Made by a program: the position numbers and the translations under genes. Under the pieces are notes generated by a model that was not told the DNA's origin, made no database searches, and saw only the letters and a list, made by a program, of their open reading frames with translations. Source: Clostridia bacterium (lineage in GTDB: Bacteria; Bacillota; Clostridia; Christensenellales; Borkfalkiaceae). Taken from it: a stretch of 64,000 nucleotides of DNA. Positions 41,940-52,109 of the stretch are shown piece after piece (positions within the stretch are counted from its first letter, which is position 1; each line of letters opens with the position of its first letter). The DNA is taken from the NCBI GenBank assembly GCA_017456055.1, contig JAFTKC010000010.1:62001-126000 (forward strand), in the 5' to 3' direction.

Positions 41940-43106
41940 TTAAAACTCGTCTAGTCCTAACGTGGAACGAATTTTCTTCATTTGGCTTAGCGAATCCTTA
42001 TCAACTTCGCTAATTCCCTTTATTTTTTTAATATTTTTGGGGCGAGTAAACAAAACGTGCACCCAGCGTATTGGATAAAAGAACGGCAATAAAAATCCTG
42101 CTTTTTTTAGTACGGGATAAGTAAATTGCATATGACTTTTCGGTGGAAACAAAGTTTTCCACAAGGTCTTTCTCTTGGCGTTCTTTGCTCCCCCTTCTTC
42201 CATATTGGAAGCCACTTCCGACGCACCTTGCATCTTCTTGTTTGCCAATACGGAAGATTCAATAACGTGTTCTACTAGAGTTAAGGTTTCATCATCAACT
42301 TTTGCGTCGTCAAAAAGATAATCTGCCATAAGTTCAAATTTATCTTTGAACTTTTTAAGTCCACATTTTTGAAGTTCTCTATCTAGGTATTCGTAATCTA
42401 ATTTATAAGCGTTTTTATAAAGATATACGTCAGTTAAATGCCTTATTCCAACACCTGCATCTTCAGCAAAATGATATGCCGAGTGGGCTAGAATTGAAAT
42501 GTAAAAATCTTCTTTATTTAATTCGTAAAACGCCTTAGTTCCCTCTCTTAAATGGGCTCTCTCAAACCCTACGCCAAAATACTTTTGCAATCTTCCAACG
42601 AATAAGATTTTATGCAATTCAAAAATAGTCTTAGTTTGAGGATTATAAAAAACGTCGTGATGCTCGTCGTATTTCATAACTTTTAGCCCTAAATTATTTG
42701 ATAATTCTCGAACTTTATTTAACTCTTTAGCGTCAATCAACACGTCAAAGTCAGAAGCATAACGCATATCTGTAGACGGGTATAACTTTTTAAGATAATA
42801 CCCCTTTAACGGCATATATTTTAACCCTTTTTCTTCTAGCGCTGACAAAAACTTTTCTTTGTCGTACTCACTTTGAACGTCTAACGCTACGTGTCGACGA
42901 ACGTAAGCTTCCAAAATGGCTAAAAAATCTTTGTTTAATTGCGTTCTCACTTTTTCAAGGGCTTTATATACCACAACACTCATAGAATGTGAAGTGCAAA
43001 GTTTATGAAATTTTTTATACTCTAGTTCTTGTGGAATTTGCTCTACTACTTGACTTTTAATTCCCTTTTTAACGCATTCCACAAAAAATTTCTCTGTTAA
43101 AGTCAC
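41940..43106 (-). CDS. Nucleotidyltransferase-family protein in exopolysaccharide locus
   Basis: A 388-residue protein matching the uncharacterised nucleotidyltransferase family NTP_transf_5. The core MPLKGYYLKKLYPSTDMRYA followed by SDFDVLID (about residues 110-140) has the G-x-x-L and D-x-D pattern of the fold. Further typical: HHDVFY, FELHKILF, LAHSAYHFAEDAGVGIRHLTD. Such proteins are frequent in polysaccharide clusters but their reaction is not known. Last gene of the locus, followed by a terminator. Confidence 0.75.
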   Translation of the reverse strand: MTLTEKFFVECVKKGIKSQVVEQIPQELEYKKFHKLCTSHSMSVVVYKALEKVRTQLNKDFLAILEAYVRRHVALDVQSEYDKEKFLSALEEKGLKYMPLKGYYLKKLYPSTDMRYASDFDVLIDAKELNKVRELSNNLGLKVMKYDEHHDVFYNPQTKTIFELHKILFVGRLQKYFGVGFERAHLREGTKAFYELNKEDFYISILAHSAYHFAEDAGVGIRHLTDVYLYKNAYKLDYEYLDRELQKCGLKKFKDKFELMADYLFDDAKVDDETLTLVEHVIESSVLANKKMQGASEVASNMEEGGAKNAKRKTLWKTLFPPKSHMQFTYPVLKKAGFLLPFFYPIRWVHVLFTRPKNIKKIKGISEVDKDSLSQMKKIRSTLGLDEF

Positions 43107-43123
43107 TATCTACCTGCCAAAAA

Positions 43124-44314
43124 TTAGTATTTTCTCCAAACCATCTTATCCACGATTCCCGTATACGACTGAATTATTTTTACTACCTTTGTAGAAACGT
43201 TTTCTTCTACGTAATCAGGAACGGGTATTCCGTGATTATTATCCATAGTTAAGTCTACAGCAGTTGAAACTGCTTGAAGTAAATGCACCTCGTCAATACC
43301 TGCAAGAAGGAAACAAGCCTTATCTAAAGCCTCAGGTCTTTCGGTGCTAGTTCTAATGCAAACTGCAGGGAAAGGCTTGCCAACGCTAGTAAAGAAACTG
43401 CTTTCTTCAGGTAGCGTTCCACTATCAGACACAACTACGAAAGCGTTCATTTGTAGTTTATTGTAATCGTGGAAGCCTAAAGGTTGTTGACAAATTACTC
43501 TCTTGTCTAGCTTAAATCCACTCTTTTCTAAACGATTTTTACTTCTTGGGTGGCAACTATATAAAATTGGCATATCGTACTTTTCAGCCAATTTATTGAT
43601 GGCTGTAAATAGAGATATGAAATTCTTTTCCGTATCGATGTTTTCTTCTCTATGGGCAGAGAGCAGTATATACTTTTTGGGCTCTAAACCTAGTCTAGTT
43701 AAAACGTCGCTTTCTTCAATATCTTTAAGATTTTGACTTAATACTTCTGCCATTGGAGAGCCCGTCACGTACGTTCTCTCTTTAGGAAGTCCACAATCCG
43801 CCAAATATCTTCTTGCATGCTCCGAGTAGGCTAAATTAACGTCCGAGATAATATCTACTATTCTTCTATTCGTTTCCTCTGGCAAGCACTCGTCCTTACA
43901 TCTATTCCCCGCTTCCATGTGGAAAATTGGAATATGTAAACGTTTAGCCGATATTGCCGAAAGGCAACTATTTGTATCGCCTAAAATTAATAGTGCGTCA
44001 GGTTTAATTGCCGTCATAAGTTTATAAGAACAATTTATAATATTGCCAACCGTTTCCCCAAGATCATCGCCAACTGCGTCCATATACACTTCGGGATCGG
44101 CTAGTTTTAAGTCCTTAAAGAATACGCCGTTTAGGTTATAATCGTAATTTTGACCAGTATGAGCCAAAATACAATCAAAATATTTACGGCACTTATTTAT
44201 AACTGCCGAAAGTCTAATAATTTCCGGACGGGTTCCAACTATAATCAATAGTTTTAACTTGCCGTTTTCCTTAAATTTTACATCTTGATAATCTAATTCA
44301 ATTTTCTTTTCCAT
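43124..44314 (-). CDS. capG: UDP-GlcNAc 2-epimerase family, CapG/WbjD type
   Basis: A 396-residue non-hydrolysing epimerase. Motifs: IIVGTRPEIIRLSAVI (about 19-34), HMEAGNRCKDECLPEETNRR (about 130-149), HREENID near 215 and VSDSGTLPEESSF near 297. The RCKDECLPEE pattern is the version seen in CapG/WbjD, which makes UDP-N-acetyl-L-fucosamine, rather than the usual R-T-G-x-x-x-S-P-x-P-E of MnaA. CapE- and CapF-like genes lie upstream in the same run, completing that three-step pathway. Confidence 0.85.
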   Translation of the reverse strand: MEKKIELDYQDVKFKENGKLKLLIIVGTRPEIIRLSAVINKCRKYFDCILAHTGQNYDYNLNGVFFKDLKLADPEVYMDAVGDDLGETVGNIINCSYKLMTAIKPDALLILGDTNSCLSAISAKRLHIPIFHMEAGNRCKDECLPEETNRRIVDIISDVNLAYSEHARRYLADCGLPKERTYVTGSPMAEVLSQNLKDIEESDVLTRLGLEPKKYILLSAHREENIDTEKNFISLFTAINKLAEKYDMPILYSCHPRSKNRLEKSGFKLDKRVICQQPLGFHDYNKLQMNAFVVVSDSGTLPEESSFFTSVGKPFPAVCIRTSTERPEALDKACFLLAGIDEVHLLQAVSTAVDLTMDNNHGIPVPDYVEENVSTKVVKIIQSYTGIVDKMVWRKY

Positions 44315-45347
44315 ATTTTTTCACCTTTATTTTATTACCGAGTCCTAAAATTATTTTTACCCCTGGATGTATTAAAAACGCCAAAATCAAAGTACTTACT
44401 AGCACTAGCACCCCATATAACCAAGGATTGTTTATCTCTATAAATTTTGAAAAATACAAACTCAAGAAAAATCCGTGTAATAAGTAAATTTCGAGATATA
44501 AATTACCTAAGAATCTTGTTAATAAATTATTTATAGGCAATAATTTCATTATTAGCACTACTAGTACAACAAACGTACACGCTGAAATACACTTAGAAAT
44601 AATTCCAATTGCATTTTGCAGTATTGAAAAATTTCCAAATATTAATGTAATTAAAAATGCAATTAGTGTAAAAAACAAGAATAATAGATATTTTTTCATT
44701 GATAAGAAATTATCAATTTTATCCTTAAATTTTGCCCAAAGCACCCCAATAATTATACAAAAACACCCTTCATACCACGTGCTAGGCAATTTCATTACTA
44801 AACATAACGCTAGATAGAAAACAAAAGAAACAATTAGTAGCATTATTTTAACATTATCTTTCTTCACAAATCTAAACGAAAAATAAAACAAAACGTACCA
44901 AACTAATATTGCTTGAAAATACCATCTTTTACTTATAATCGTTTCTCCAAACAAAAAGGATTGTAATAACTGCTTAGTACTAACCGTTTGTCCAAGTAAA
45001 GTATTTGCTCCCCAATAAAAGAATACGAAAACAATATATACCAAATATAAAGGTAAAACTCGCGTCAGTAAAAATCCCTTTAGATAGTTATTTCCCCTTT
45101 TTTGATATTGAGTCATTAGACCATATCCCGATAAAAAGAAAAATAAAGCGACAGACAAATAACCTAATAAGGTACAAACTCTACCAAAAGTTTGCCAAAA
45201 AACTCCCTGTGTGTCTAAATTGCTAGCAGCTAAAACGCCCCAAAAATGCGATAAAAATACACAAATTGCAAGAACACCTTTTAGACTCTTGGTATTATCT
45301 AGAGAAAGATAATCTATTTTGCCGAAAAATTTTCTTTCAATACTCAT
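44298..45347 (-). CDS. Membrane acyltransferase 3 family protein
   Basis: A 349-residue protein with about ten membrane helices. The N-terminal motif SLKGVLAICVFLSHFWG (about 18-34) contains the conserved catalytic-type His after helix 1, and FFFLSGYGLMTQYQKRG (about 70-86) is the second family block. These enzymes acetylate or otherwise acylate sugars on the outer face. It overlaps capG by 17 bases. One of three such genes in the locus. Confidence 0.82.
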   Translation of the reverse strand: MSIERKFFGKIDYLSLDNTKSLKGVLAICVFLSHFWGVLAASNLDTQGVFWQTFGRVCTLLGYLSVALFFFLSGYGLMTQYQKRGNNYLKGFLLTRVLPLYLVYIVFVFFYWGANTLLGQTVSTKQLLQSFLFGETIISKRWYFQAILVWYVLFYFSFRFVKKDNVKIMLLIVSFVFYLALCLVMKLPSTWYEGCFCIIIGVLWAKFKDKIDNFLSMKKYLLFLFFTLIAFLITLIFGNFSILQNAIGIISKCISACTFVVLVVLIMKLLPINNLLTRFLGNLYLEIYLLHGFFLSLYFSKFIEINNPWLYGVLVLVSTLILAFLIHPGVKIILGLGNKIKVKKYGKEN

Positions 45348-45367
45348 CTTAGTAGTTCCCTAAATTT

Positions 45368-46570
45368 CTATTCTACGATTTCAAAGAAAGTATCTGGGTG
45401 ATTTGGATCAAACTGCTCGTTAGCCCACATTACCGTGACTAAATTTTCCGTATTAGATAGGTTTATTATATTGTGAGTGTAGCCAGGTAGCATATGTACG
45501 GCTTGAATTTTATCACCACTCACCTCAAAGTTTAATACTTCTTCCGTTCCAATTTTTCTTTGTTGAATTAAGCCTTTTCCCGAAACGACGATAAAAAACT
45601 CCCACTTTGAGTGATGCCAATGCTGACCTTTGGTAATTCCTGGCTTAGATATATTTATTGAAACTTGTCCGCATTTTTCGGTTTTTAATAGTTCTGTAAA
45701 ACTACCACGGTCGTCAACGTTCATTTTTAAATCAAAAGCCACTTTTTCTTTCGGCAAATATGAAAGATAAGTAGAGTATAGTTTTTTTGCAAAACTATCG
45801 TTTGGTATTTCTGGGATAGTAAGCGTTTGACTTTGCTCTTTGAATTTGTAAAGCAAATCAACGATTTCGCCCAAAGTCACCTTGTGAGTCGTTGGAACAA
45901 AATAATATCTTCCATTTTCACTTTCGATAGGCAACAATCCATCGTAATCACATTGGTGACCTTTATTTTCTAATAAATTAAGCATTTCGTTAACTAAATC
46001 GTCTATATATAAGAGTTCTAACTCCACGCTCCTATCGTTTACGGTGATTGGCAAATCGTTAGCAATATTATTTGAAAAGGTAGCAACGGCACTATTATAA
46101 TTAGGTCTACACCACTTTCCAAAAAGATTTGGAAAACGATACACCATCACCCTTGCTCCCGTCTCTCTTGCATATTCGAAAAAGAGTTCTTCGCCTGCTT
46201 TTTTACTCTTGCCGTATTCCCCGTCAGCATATCTACCGATAAGCGTTGCTTGAATTGACGATGAAAGCATTACAGGACAGTTGTTCTTGTGTTTTTTGAG
46301 CATATCAAGTAGAGTTGACGCAAAACCAAAATTACCTTGCATAAACTCCTCTTGATTTTGTGGACGATTTACACCTGCAAGATTAAACACAAAATCTGCC
46401 TCTTTGCAATATTCTTCTAATTGCTCGGTAGTGCTATCGATATCGTATTCAAAAAAATCTTCAATTTTTAAATTGGGGCGAGTTCTATCTTTTCCCTCTT
46501 TTAAGTTGGCTAAGGCTACGCATAGGTTTTTACCGACGAATCCTTTAGCCCCTGTCACTAGAATTTTCAT
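45368..46570 (-). CDS. capF: CapF-like NAD-dependent epimerase/reductase with cupin domain
   Basis: A 400-residue two-domain enzyme. The N-terminal SDR domain has VTGAKGFVGKNL (residues 4-15) and active-site Tyr-Lys in GEYGKSKKAGEE (near 120); the C-terminal cupin (about 270-400) has QHWHHSKWEFFIVVSGKG with metal-binding histidines. In CapF the cupin epimerises and the SDR reduces the intermediate in UDP-N-acetyl-L-fucosamine synthesis. Neighbours capE and capG agree. Confidence 0.9.
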   Translation of the reverse strand: MKILVTGAKGFVGKNLCVALANLKEGKDRTRPNLKIEDFFEYDIDSTTEQLEEYCKEADFVFNLAGVNRPQNQEEFMQGNFGFASTLLDMLKKHKNNCPVMLSSSIQATLIGRYADGEYGKSKKAGEELFFEYARETGARVMVYRFPNLFGKWCRPNYNSAVATFSNNIANDLPITVNDRSVELELLYIDDLVNEMLNLLENKGHQCDYDGLLPIESENGRYYFVPTTHKVTLGEIVDLLYKFKEQSQTLTIPEIPNDSFAKKLYSTYLSYLPKEKVAFDLKMNVDDRGSFTELLKTEKCGQVSINISKPGITKGQHWHHSKWEFFIVVSGKGLIQQRKIGTEEVLNFEVSGDKIQAVHMLPGYTHNIINLSNTENLVTVMWANEQFDPNHPDTFFEIVE

Positions 46571-46577
46571 ATTTATC

Positions 46578-47615
46578 CTACTTTTTTAATTCTTCTTGAA
46601 TATATGAAAGCGCTTCAATTTTTGTCTTTGTCTCTTCTACGGTTAAAAGTTTAGTATTATTAGAGTTAAATTCGGTTAAGGTGTTTCTTTCCACGTCGCC
46701 ATCTTTAAAATACTTGTCGTAATTTAAACCACGTTTATCACAAGGCACACGATAGAAGTTGCCTAAGTCGATTGCATTTGCGCACTCTTCGTTAGTTAAT
46801 AGAGTTTCGTACATTTTTTCGCCGTGGCGAATACCTATAACTTTGATATTATCCTTATCTCCACCAAATAACTCGCAAACGGCTTCTGCTTGAGTCTTAA
46901 TAGTACAAGCCGGCGCTTTTTGTACGAGAATATCTCCACTTTCGCCGTGTTCAAATGCAAATAATACAAGATCCACAGCCTCTTCTAACGACATAATAAA
47001 TCTAGTCATTGTTGGATCAGTTATGGTGATAGGCTTTCCTTGCCTAATTTGCTCTATCCATAGTGGAATTACCGAGCCACGAGAACACATAACGTTTCCA
47101 TATCTAGTACAACAAATCTTGGTTTTTTCAGGTGATACGGTACGAGATTTAGCAACTATAACTTTTTCCATCATAGCCTTGCTCGTTCCCATAGCGTTAA
47201 CAGGGTATGCAGCCTTGTCCGTCGATAAACAAACGATATTCTTTACCCCTGCCTCAATTGCCGCCGTAAGCACGTTTTCCGTTCCTAAAACGTTAGTTTT
47301 AACCGCCTCTATTGGAAAGAACTCGCAAGATGGAACTTGCTTTAATGCTGCTGCGTGGAATATGTAGTCAACACCGTGCATTGCGTTCTTTACGCTTGCC
47401 AAATCTCTAACGTCACCGATATAAAATTTAATTTTATCGGCAACCTCTGGCATTTTTGATTGGAATTCGTGACGCATATCGTCTTGTTTTTTCTCGTCAC
47501 GAGAAAAAATACGAATTTCTCCAATATCCGTTTGTAAAAATCTATTGAGAACGGCGTTTCCAAAACTACCCGTTCCACCCGTTATAAGTAATGTTTTATT
47601 TGTAAAAAGTGACAT
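46578..47615 (-). CDS. capE: CapE-like UDP-GlcNAc 4,6-dehydratase/5-epimerase
   Basis: A 345-residue SDR enzyme. Cofactor motif ITGGTGSFGNAVL (residues 11-23); active site STDKAAYPVNAMGTSKAMME (about 130-149), with Met in place of the usual Tyr, as in the FlaA1/CapE group that inverts C5. It converts UDP-GlcNAc to the 4-keto-6-deoxy-arabino intermediate, first step to UDP-L-FucNAc. Upstream of capF by 7 bases. Confidence 0.9.
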   Translation of the reverse strand: MSLFTNKTLLITGGTGSFGNAVLNRFLQTDIGEIRIFSRDEKKQDDMRHEFQSKMPEVADKIKFYIGDVRDLASVKNAMHGVDYIFHAAALKQVPSCEFFPIEAVKTNVLGTENVLTAAIEAGVKNIVCLSTDKAAYPVNAMGTSKAMMEKVIVAKSRTVSPEKTKICCTRYGNVMCSRGSVIPLWIEQIRQGKPITITDPTMTRFIMSLEEAVDLVLFAFEHGESGDILVQKAPACTIKTQAEAVCELFGGDKDNIKVIGIRHGEKMYETLLTNEECANAIDLGNFYRVPCDKRGLNYDKYFKDGDVERNTLTEFNSNNTKLLTVEETKTKIEALSYIQEELKK

Positions 47616-47617
47616 AT

Positions 47618-48706
47618 CTATTCTCCTCTTTTGTTATATACTTCGTCTAAAATCTTTTTTGTATCCTCTTTAAATAAAGGGCCATTACATAGTTGGTGCA
47701 AATCTAATTGTCCATCTGCTAAGTTTGCCTCTATCAATATTGGAGTGCCGTCCTTTTCAATAGCAACATCCCAAGAAACCATTCTAAAATGTGGAACGTA
47801 TACGTGCGCTTGTTTTACTAATTCTTTTGCTTTTTCAATCGACGGTACATAATATCCCTTAAATGCAATTTTTGTTAGTGGGTGTGCCGTAATTCTATTG
47901 CCGTTAAGATAATATCCATACTCTCTCAATGAGCCGTCGTCATCAATTCCAACAGCCATTCCACCGGCGCAGAAATTGTCTACCTTTTCTTTCCCCCCAC
48001 CTATTCTTAGTAATGAAGAATAAACCTTTGCAGTCCCATCTCTTTGAAGAATTGTTAAAATTCTTACTGTATTTACCGAATCAGGATTAAGTTTTGCAAC
48101 GTCTTGATGCTGTACAACTAGTTTTTGCACGGCTATATCTGTTGGAATTTTTTTTACTTTTAACAGGAAATCTCTTCTAAATTGCTCTTCCGTTTGATTC
48201 TCCACATAAAAAACGCCACTCGCTCCACCACAATCAGTCGCTCTTTTAACAAAAACGGCAGGTTCATTTAACAAAATTTCAATTGCCTTATCTACTGATA
48301 CTATTTCGTCTTGAATAAACCAATATCCATTTTTTCTAGAAACTAAAATTTTCGGTTGATTTATTTTTGGGAATAGTTTGTCGTAATTTGTCTTATTGTC
48401 AATAAACTTAAACGCGGCAAAATCATTAAAATAATAATTAATATCATTAAAATACATTTCGTCGGTTATATAGTTTACGTGATATTCGCCCGTTTTTTCA
48501 GTGTAAAAATTATGAAACAATGTTGGAACTTTTTTATATTCTTTATAGAAGTTAACTATTTCCTTTTTTTGCTTGCTAGTTAATACGTTAGCCTTAGTAT
48601 ATGACTTCTTTTGCTTTCGAACAAAATTCTTCATATGCTTTTTTCTCAAAAAAGTAAAGAGCGAAGAATATAGGTTTCTAAAATTAAGTATTACTTTAGT
48701 TTTCAT
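47618..48706 (-). CDS. Sugar-transfer-associated ATP-grasp protein
   Basis: A 362-residue protein matching the ATP-grasp family found with glycosyltransferases. Relevant segments: FVKRATDCGGASGVFYV near residue 155, VNTVRILTILQRDG near 215, GGMAVGIDDDGS near 248 and VSWDVAIEKDGTPILIEAN near 312, the last being the metal-binding end of the ATP-grasp fold. Such enzymes form amide or similar bonds; one may attach an amino acid to a sugar acid. Acceptor unknown. Confidence 0.8.
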   Translation of the reverse strand: MKTKVILNFRNLYSSLFTFLRKKHMKNFVRKQKKSYTKANVLTSKQKKEIVNFYKEYKKVPTLFHNFYTEKTGEYHVNYITDEMYFNDINYYFNDFAAFKFIDNKTNYDKLFPKINQPKILVSRKNGYWFIQDEIVSVDKAIEILLNEPAVFVKRATDCGGASGVFYVENQTEEQFRRDFLLKVKKIPTDIAVQKLVVQHQDVAKLNPDSVNTVRILTILQRDGTAKVYSSLLRIGGGKEKVDNFCAGGMAVGIDDDGSLREYGYYLNGNRITAHPLTKIAFKGYYVPSIEKAKELVKQAHVYVPHFRMVSWDVAIEKDGTPILIEANLADGQLDLHQLCNGPLFKEDTKKILDEVYNKRGE

Positions 48707-48708
48707 CT

Positions 48709-49737
48709 TTAATTTCCTTTTATTTTTCTTTCAAAATAGTTAGATAAGTTATATGCACAGCAAGTTAAAATTAAAGTCACTATAATCACTAAGCAGTAAA
48801 TTAAGTAATTATTTGTTAAATACTTTGTAAAAATTATTTGCGAAATTCCCTGCAACGTAAAGTTAAAAAACGTGGTTTTGCCAAGCCAGATAAGAGGTTT
48901 GTTTGCAACTTTAATCTTCATCGTGATTAACAATATGCTTAGCATACCAAAACCACACCAAACAGGATAAAATATTACGGTTTTGTCAACTAATTTTTTT
49001 AGAAATGCAAAACCTAAAATTGCCAATACCAAGAAAATAAAATAAACGATATTATTTTTCATTACTATTTTATCAAACGTTTCTTTTATAAACGAAAAGA
49101 ACATTCCAACTGCAAAGAATATTGTAGTCGAATAATAATATGATGGAAAATCTAAAATCATTTCAACAACCATAAGAGCAACAAGACACGCCGTAACGCC
49201 TATCGTTGCTAATATCTTGCTTTTTCTAAACAAATTAAAGCAAAGAATTATTGAAATGTAAAACACGAAAGTTGATAATATGTACCAATTACCATTTCCT
49301 ATGGTCGTGACTCCAGTAAACGATAATAAAACATGTGGAATAGAATATTTATTACCTAAGCAAAGATTAAGTATTATGTAAACAACCGTAATTATTGCAA
49401 ATTCTATTACGATTCTTAGAAAACGCTTTCTTGGAAAGGTTTTAATATAATCGTTTTTACGCTTGATAGACTCCATTACTCCATAGCCCGAATAAAATAA
49501 AAACGGAACTACTACAAACTGACCGAGAAAAATTCTCATCGGTTCGTAAATCTCATCTAAAACTCCGTTTGGACTAATCCTAGCAAATGTATGGCTTAAC
49601 AGTATAAGCATAATGCAAATGCCGTTTATTGAACGAGTTTGTTCAATTGAAGCATAGTCCGTATAAAAACTTTTATTAAATTTAGGATTAATTTTATATA
49701 ATGCCAAAATTAAAAGTAATCCAATAAATATAATCAT
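48709..49737 (-). CDS. Membrane acyltransferase 3 family protein
   Basis: A 342-residue polytopic protein, about ten helices. RSINGICIMLILLSHTFAR (about 35-53) holds the typical His; VVPFLFYSGYGVMESIKRKN (about 75-94) is the second block. Likely adds acyl groups to the repeat unit or polymer. Between the ATP-grasp and wzx genes, 3 bases from each. Confidence 0.8.
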   Translation of the reverse strand: MIIFIGLLLILALYKINPKFNKSFYTDYASIEQTRSINGICIMLILLSHTFARISPNGVLDEIYEPMRIFLGQFVVVPFLFYSGYGVMESIKRKNDYIKTFPRKRFLRIVIEFAIITVVYIILNLCLGNKYSIPHVLLSFTGVTTIGNGNWYILSTFVFYISIILCFNLFRKSKILATIGVTACLVALMVVEMILDFPSYYYSTTIFFAVGMFFSFIKETFDKIVMKNNIVYFIFLVLAILGFAFLKKLVDKTVIFYPVWCGFGMLSILLITMKIKVANKPLIWLGKTTFFNFTLQGISQIIFTKYLTNNYLIYCLVIIVTLILTCCAYNLSNYFERKIKGN

Positions 49738-49740
49738 TTG

Positions 49741-51285
49741 TTAATTTCCTTTTACTTTAAGTTTTCTTTTAATAAAATTAAATATACTTTGCTTTTCTGC
49801 CCCACTTAACCCAATAATGAACGTAAAAATCAAATAGATGGATATAATAATTATAACTTTTATCGCAAATATTAACCAACCACTACCAACTAGTAGATAA
49901 TTTAAGCCAATTCCTAAAACCACCGTCAGCATACAAGAAATTATCATTTTTAAATAACATTTTTTAATAAATTTCCACATATTTAGCTTTAGTATCTTTT
50001 GGTATAACACCATAAATAAAACATTTCTAACGCTATAAACGATACAAATTGCAATACAAGCGCCAACTACACCCCAAAGCAACGTTAATACCGTCACTAA
50101 AATTACGCCCAAGACTGCTTTAATTATATTTATTATGGAAGTTTCTTTAACCCTACCCATTACTATTAGACCATTTTTACCTATTTGTTGAGATAGATAA
50201 AATGGTGCTGGAAGTATCAAAAATAAGGCGCACCAATAAACGATATCCGTGCCACCCGTCAACCTACCTGCAAGCCATAGTCCCATAAAATCTTGACCAA
50301 CACATGCAAAGCCGACAACGATTAAACCAATCAATACAAACTGAAATCTGCCGACCTTTATCATTAGGTCAAGCAACTTGTCCGGTTGCTGTTCTTTATA
50401 AACGATTCTCGCAATTTTTGGCATAAACATTCCGTCTATTGCGTTTGCAAAAATATAGGTGTATCCCTCTATGGTGGAAGCAAAACTAAATATAGTGATA
50501 GCAAGCGTTCCCGCAGATGGAATAATGCCTAAAATGTTTGGACATAAGTTCATAATTAGTCTACCACAAATAGAGTTAACGAGAATCCATATGGAAAAAC
50601 TAAAAATTTCTTTTAGTAAATTTTTATCAAAATACTTAAACCTAATTTTTATTGGGGTTAAAGATTTTATAATTATAAACTTGATAACGAGTGTTAATAA
50701 ATTACCACCCGCCGTTATAATTACAAAAGCATAAAGACCTTGATTTAATAAAATTGCACCTACAATAAGCCCAACGTTTATTATTTTATGTAAAACGTCG
50801 CAAACCTTTAGTGGTATAAATTTTTCGTAGGAAGTTAAAATGCCGTTAACCGTTCCAGATAACGGAAAGGAAACTACCGAAAATATACCAGATATTATAA
50901 ATACGTATTTAAACTTAACGATTTCTTGTGGCGTTAATCCAGCGTATATGTTATCTAAGAAGAAGTATAAAACGAATAAGACAACAAAAATTATTGCCGA
51001 TATAATTATGAATAATTTATATACGACTCCTAAGAATTGATTTACTTTCTCTTGTTCGCCCTCTGCTTTATACTTAGATATAAACCTTGTGACTGCAGAA
51101 CTAATTCCAAAATCTAGTAAAAATAGCGTGATAACCGAGTGGGCAAGCGTAAATAGTCCATAGTCACTTTCTCCAATATGAGAAAGCATCCACGGAGTAT
51201 AAACCAACGCTGATACGATATTTATAAATATTGCCATATACGATAATACAGCACCAATTTTTATTTGCTTACCACTACTAGACAT
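49741..51285 (-). CDS. wzx: Polysaccharide repeat-unit flippase (Wzx-like)
   Basis: A 514-residue membrane protein of the MATE/Wzx superfamily with about 12-14 helices. N-terminus IGAVLSYMAIFINIVSALVY and TPWMLSHIGESDYGLFTLAHS are typical for this group, and the C-terminus ends with a basic tail. It should move lipid-linked repeat units across the membrane for polymerisation by the EpsG-like protein at 55359. Confidence 0.88.
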   Translation of the reverse strand: MSSSGKQIKIGAVLSYMAIFINIVSALVYTPWMLSHIGESDYGLFTLAHSVITLFLLDFGISSAVTRFISKYKAEGEQEKVNQFLGVVYKLFIIISAIIFVVLFVLYFFLDNIYAGLTPQEIVKFKYVFIISGIFSVVSFPLSGTVNGILTSYEKFIPLKVCDVLHKIINVGLIVGAILLNQGLYAFVIITAGGNLLTLVIKFIIIKSLTPIKIRFKYFDKNLLKEIFSFSIWILVNSICGRLIMNLCPNILGIIPSAGTLAITIFSFASTIEGYTYIFANAIDGMFMPKIARIVYKEQQPDKLLDLMIKVGRFQFVLIGLIVVGFACVGQDFMGLWLAGRLTGGTDIVYWCALFLILPAPFYLSQQIGKNGLIVMGRVKETSIINIIKAVLGVILVTVLTLLWGVVGACIAICIVYSVRNVLFMVLYQKILKLNMWKFIKKCYLKMIISCMLTVVLGIGLNYLLVGSGWLIFAIKVIIIISIYLIFTFIIGLSGAEKQSIFNFIKRKLKVKGN

Positions 51286-51298
51286 TTCTACCCTAATT

Positions 51299-52102
51299 TT
51301 ATTCGTTAATTATTATGTTTGAACAATGTGATGGTTTTCTTTTTTCTTCCGGTGGAAGAGTATTCATATAGTCTTTACCAAAACGAGAAATTAAAAATTC
51401 ATCGTAATCTTTTACCGCCATAAAGGTTTTATCTCTAAATTTAAGTTCAATAAGATTATGATAAATATCACTCTCTAAAGGCTTAAATTTTTTATTAGAG
51501 TTGCACACTTCGTAGCAATAACCCGTTTTTTTCTTATTATATTTAGAACACTCTTTGGTTATCTTCTTGCAAAGAGTTTTCATTGGCAATAGTGATAAAA
51601 GTTTATATACTACCCTTTTATAAAAGCGAACTCTACCAAAATTTACTTTTAACTTAATTTTTCTTGCGCTAGTGAGCACCCCTACTCTACTACAATGCCC
51701 TCTTAATTTATCTAGCCTTACGTTATCTATTGGGAAAATATCAATAAATATACCGTGATTCATATTCTTTAGATGAGAATAATCGTAGTCGTATATTTTA
51801 GACTTATTGTAGCAAAGTTTTGCATAGTTTAATGGAAATTCGCTAACGTTATTATACGACTGAACGAAAAAATCTTCTCCCACTTCACTTGGGGCAATTT
51901 TTAAGAACTTTTCGTAATCTTCACGTAGCATTATTACGTCTATATCGTCGTCCCAAGGTACGAAATTTTGATATTTTACCGCACCTAGTAGCGTTCCCCC
52001 CTCCATTGAGTACTTAAGATTGTGCTTTCTGCACACTCTATCAAACTCAACAAAGATTTTATAAACGTAATCTTGTAGTTTTGTTAATTCCACCTTTTCC
52101 AT
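51299..52102 (-). CDS. LicD-family phosphotransferase
   Basis: A 267-residue LicD protein. The diagnostic segment MEGGTLLGAVKYQNFVPWDD with DIDVIM following spans about residues 33-58 and holds the metal-binding aspartates. LicD transfers phosphocholine or related phosphoester groups to sugars; no choline uptake or activation genes are in the window, so the donor is open. Part of the decoration genes of the locus. Confidence 0.88.
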   Translation of the reverse strand: MEKVELTKLQDYVYKIFVEFDRVCRKHNLKYSMEGGTLLGAVKYQNFVPWDDDIDVIMLREDYEKFLKIAPSEVGEDFFVQSYNNVSEFPLNYAKLCYNKSKIYDYDYSHLKNMNHGIFIDIFPIDNVRLDKLRGHCSRVGVLTSARKIKLKVNFGRVRFYKRVVYKLLSLLPMKTLCKKITKECSKYNKKKTGYCYEVCNSNKKFKPLESDIYHNLIELKFRDKTFMAVKDYDEFLISRFGKDYMNTLPPEEKRKPSHCSNIIINE

Positions 52103-52109
52103 ATAACAC

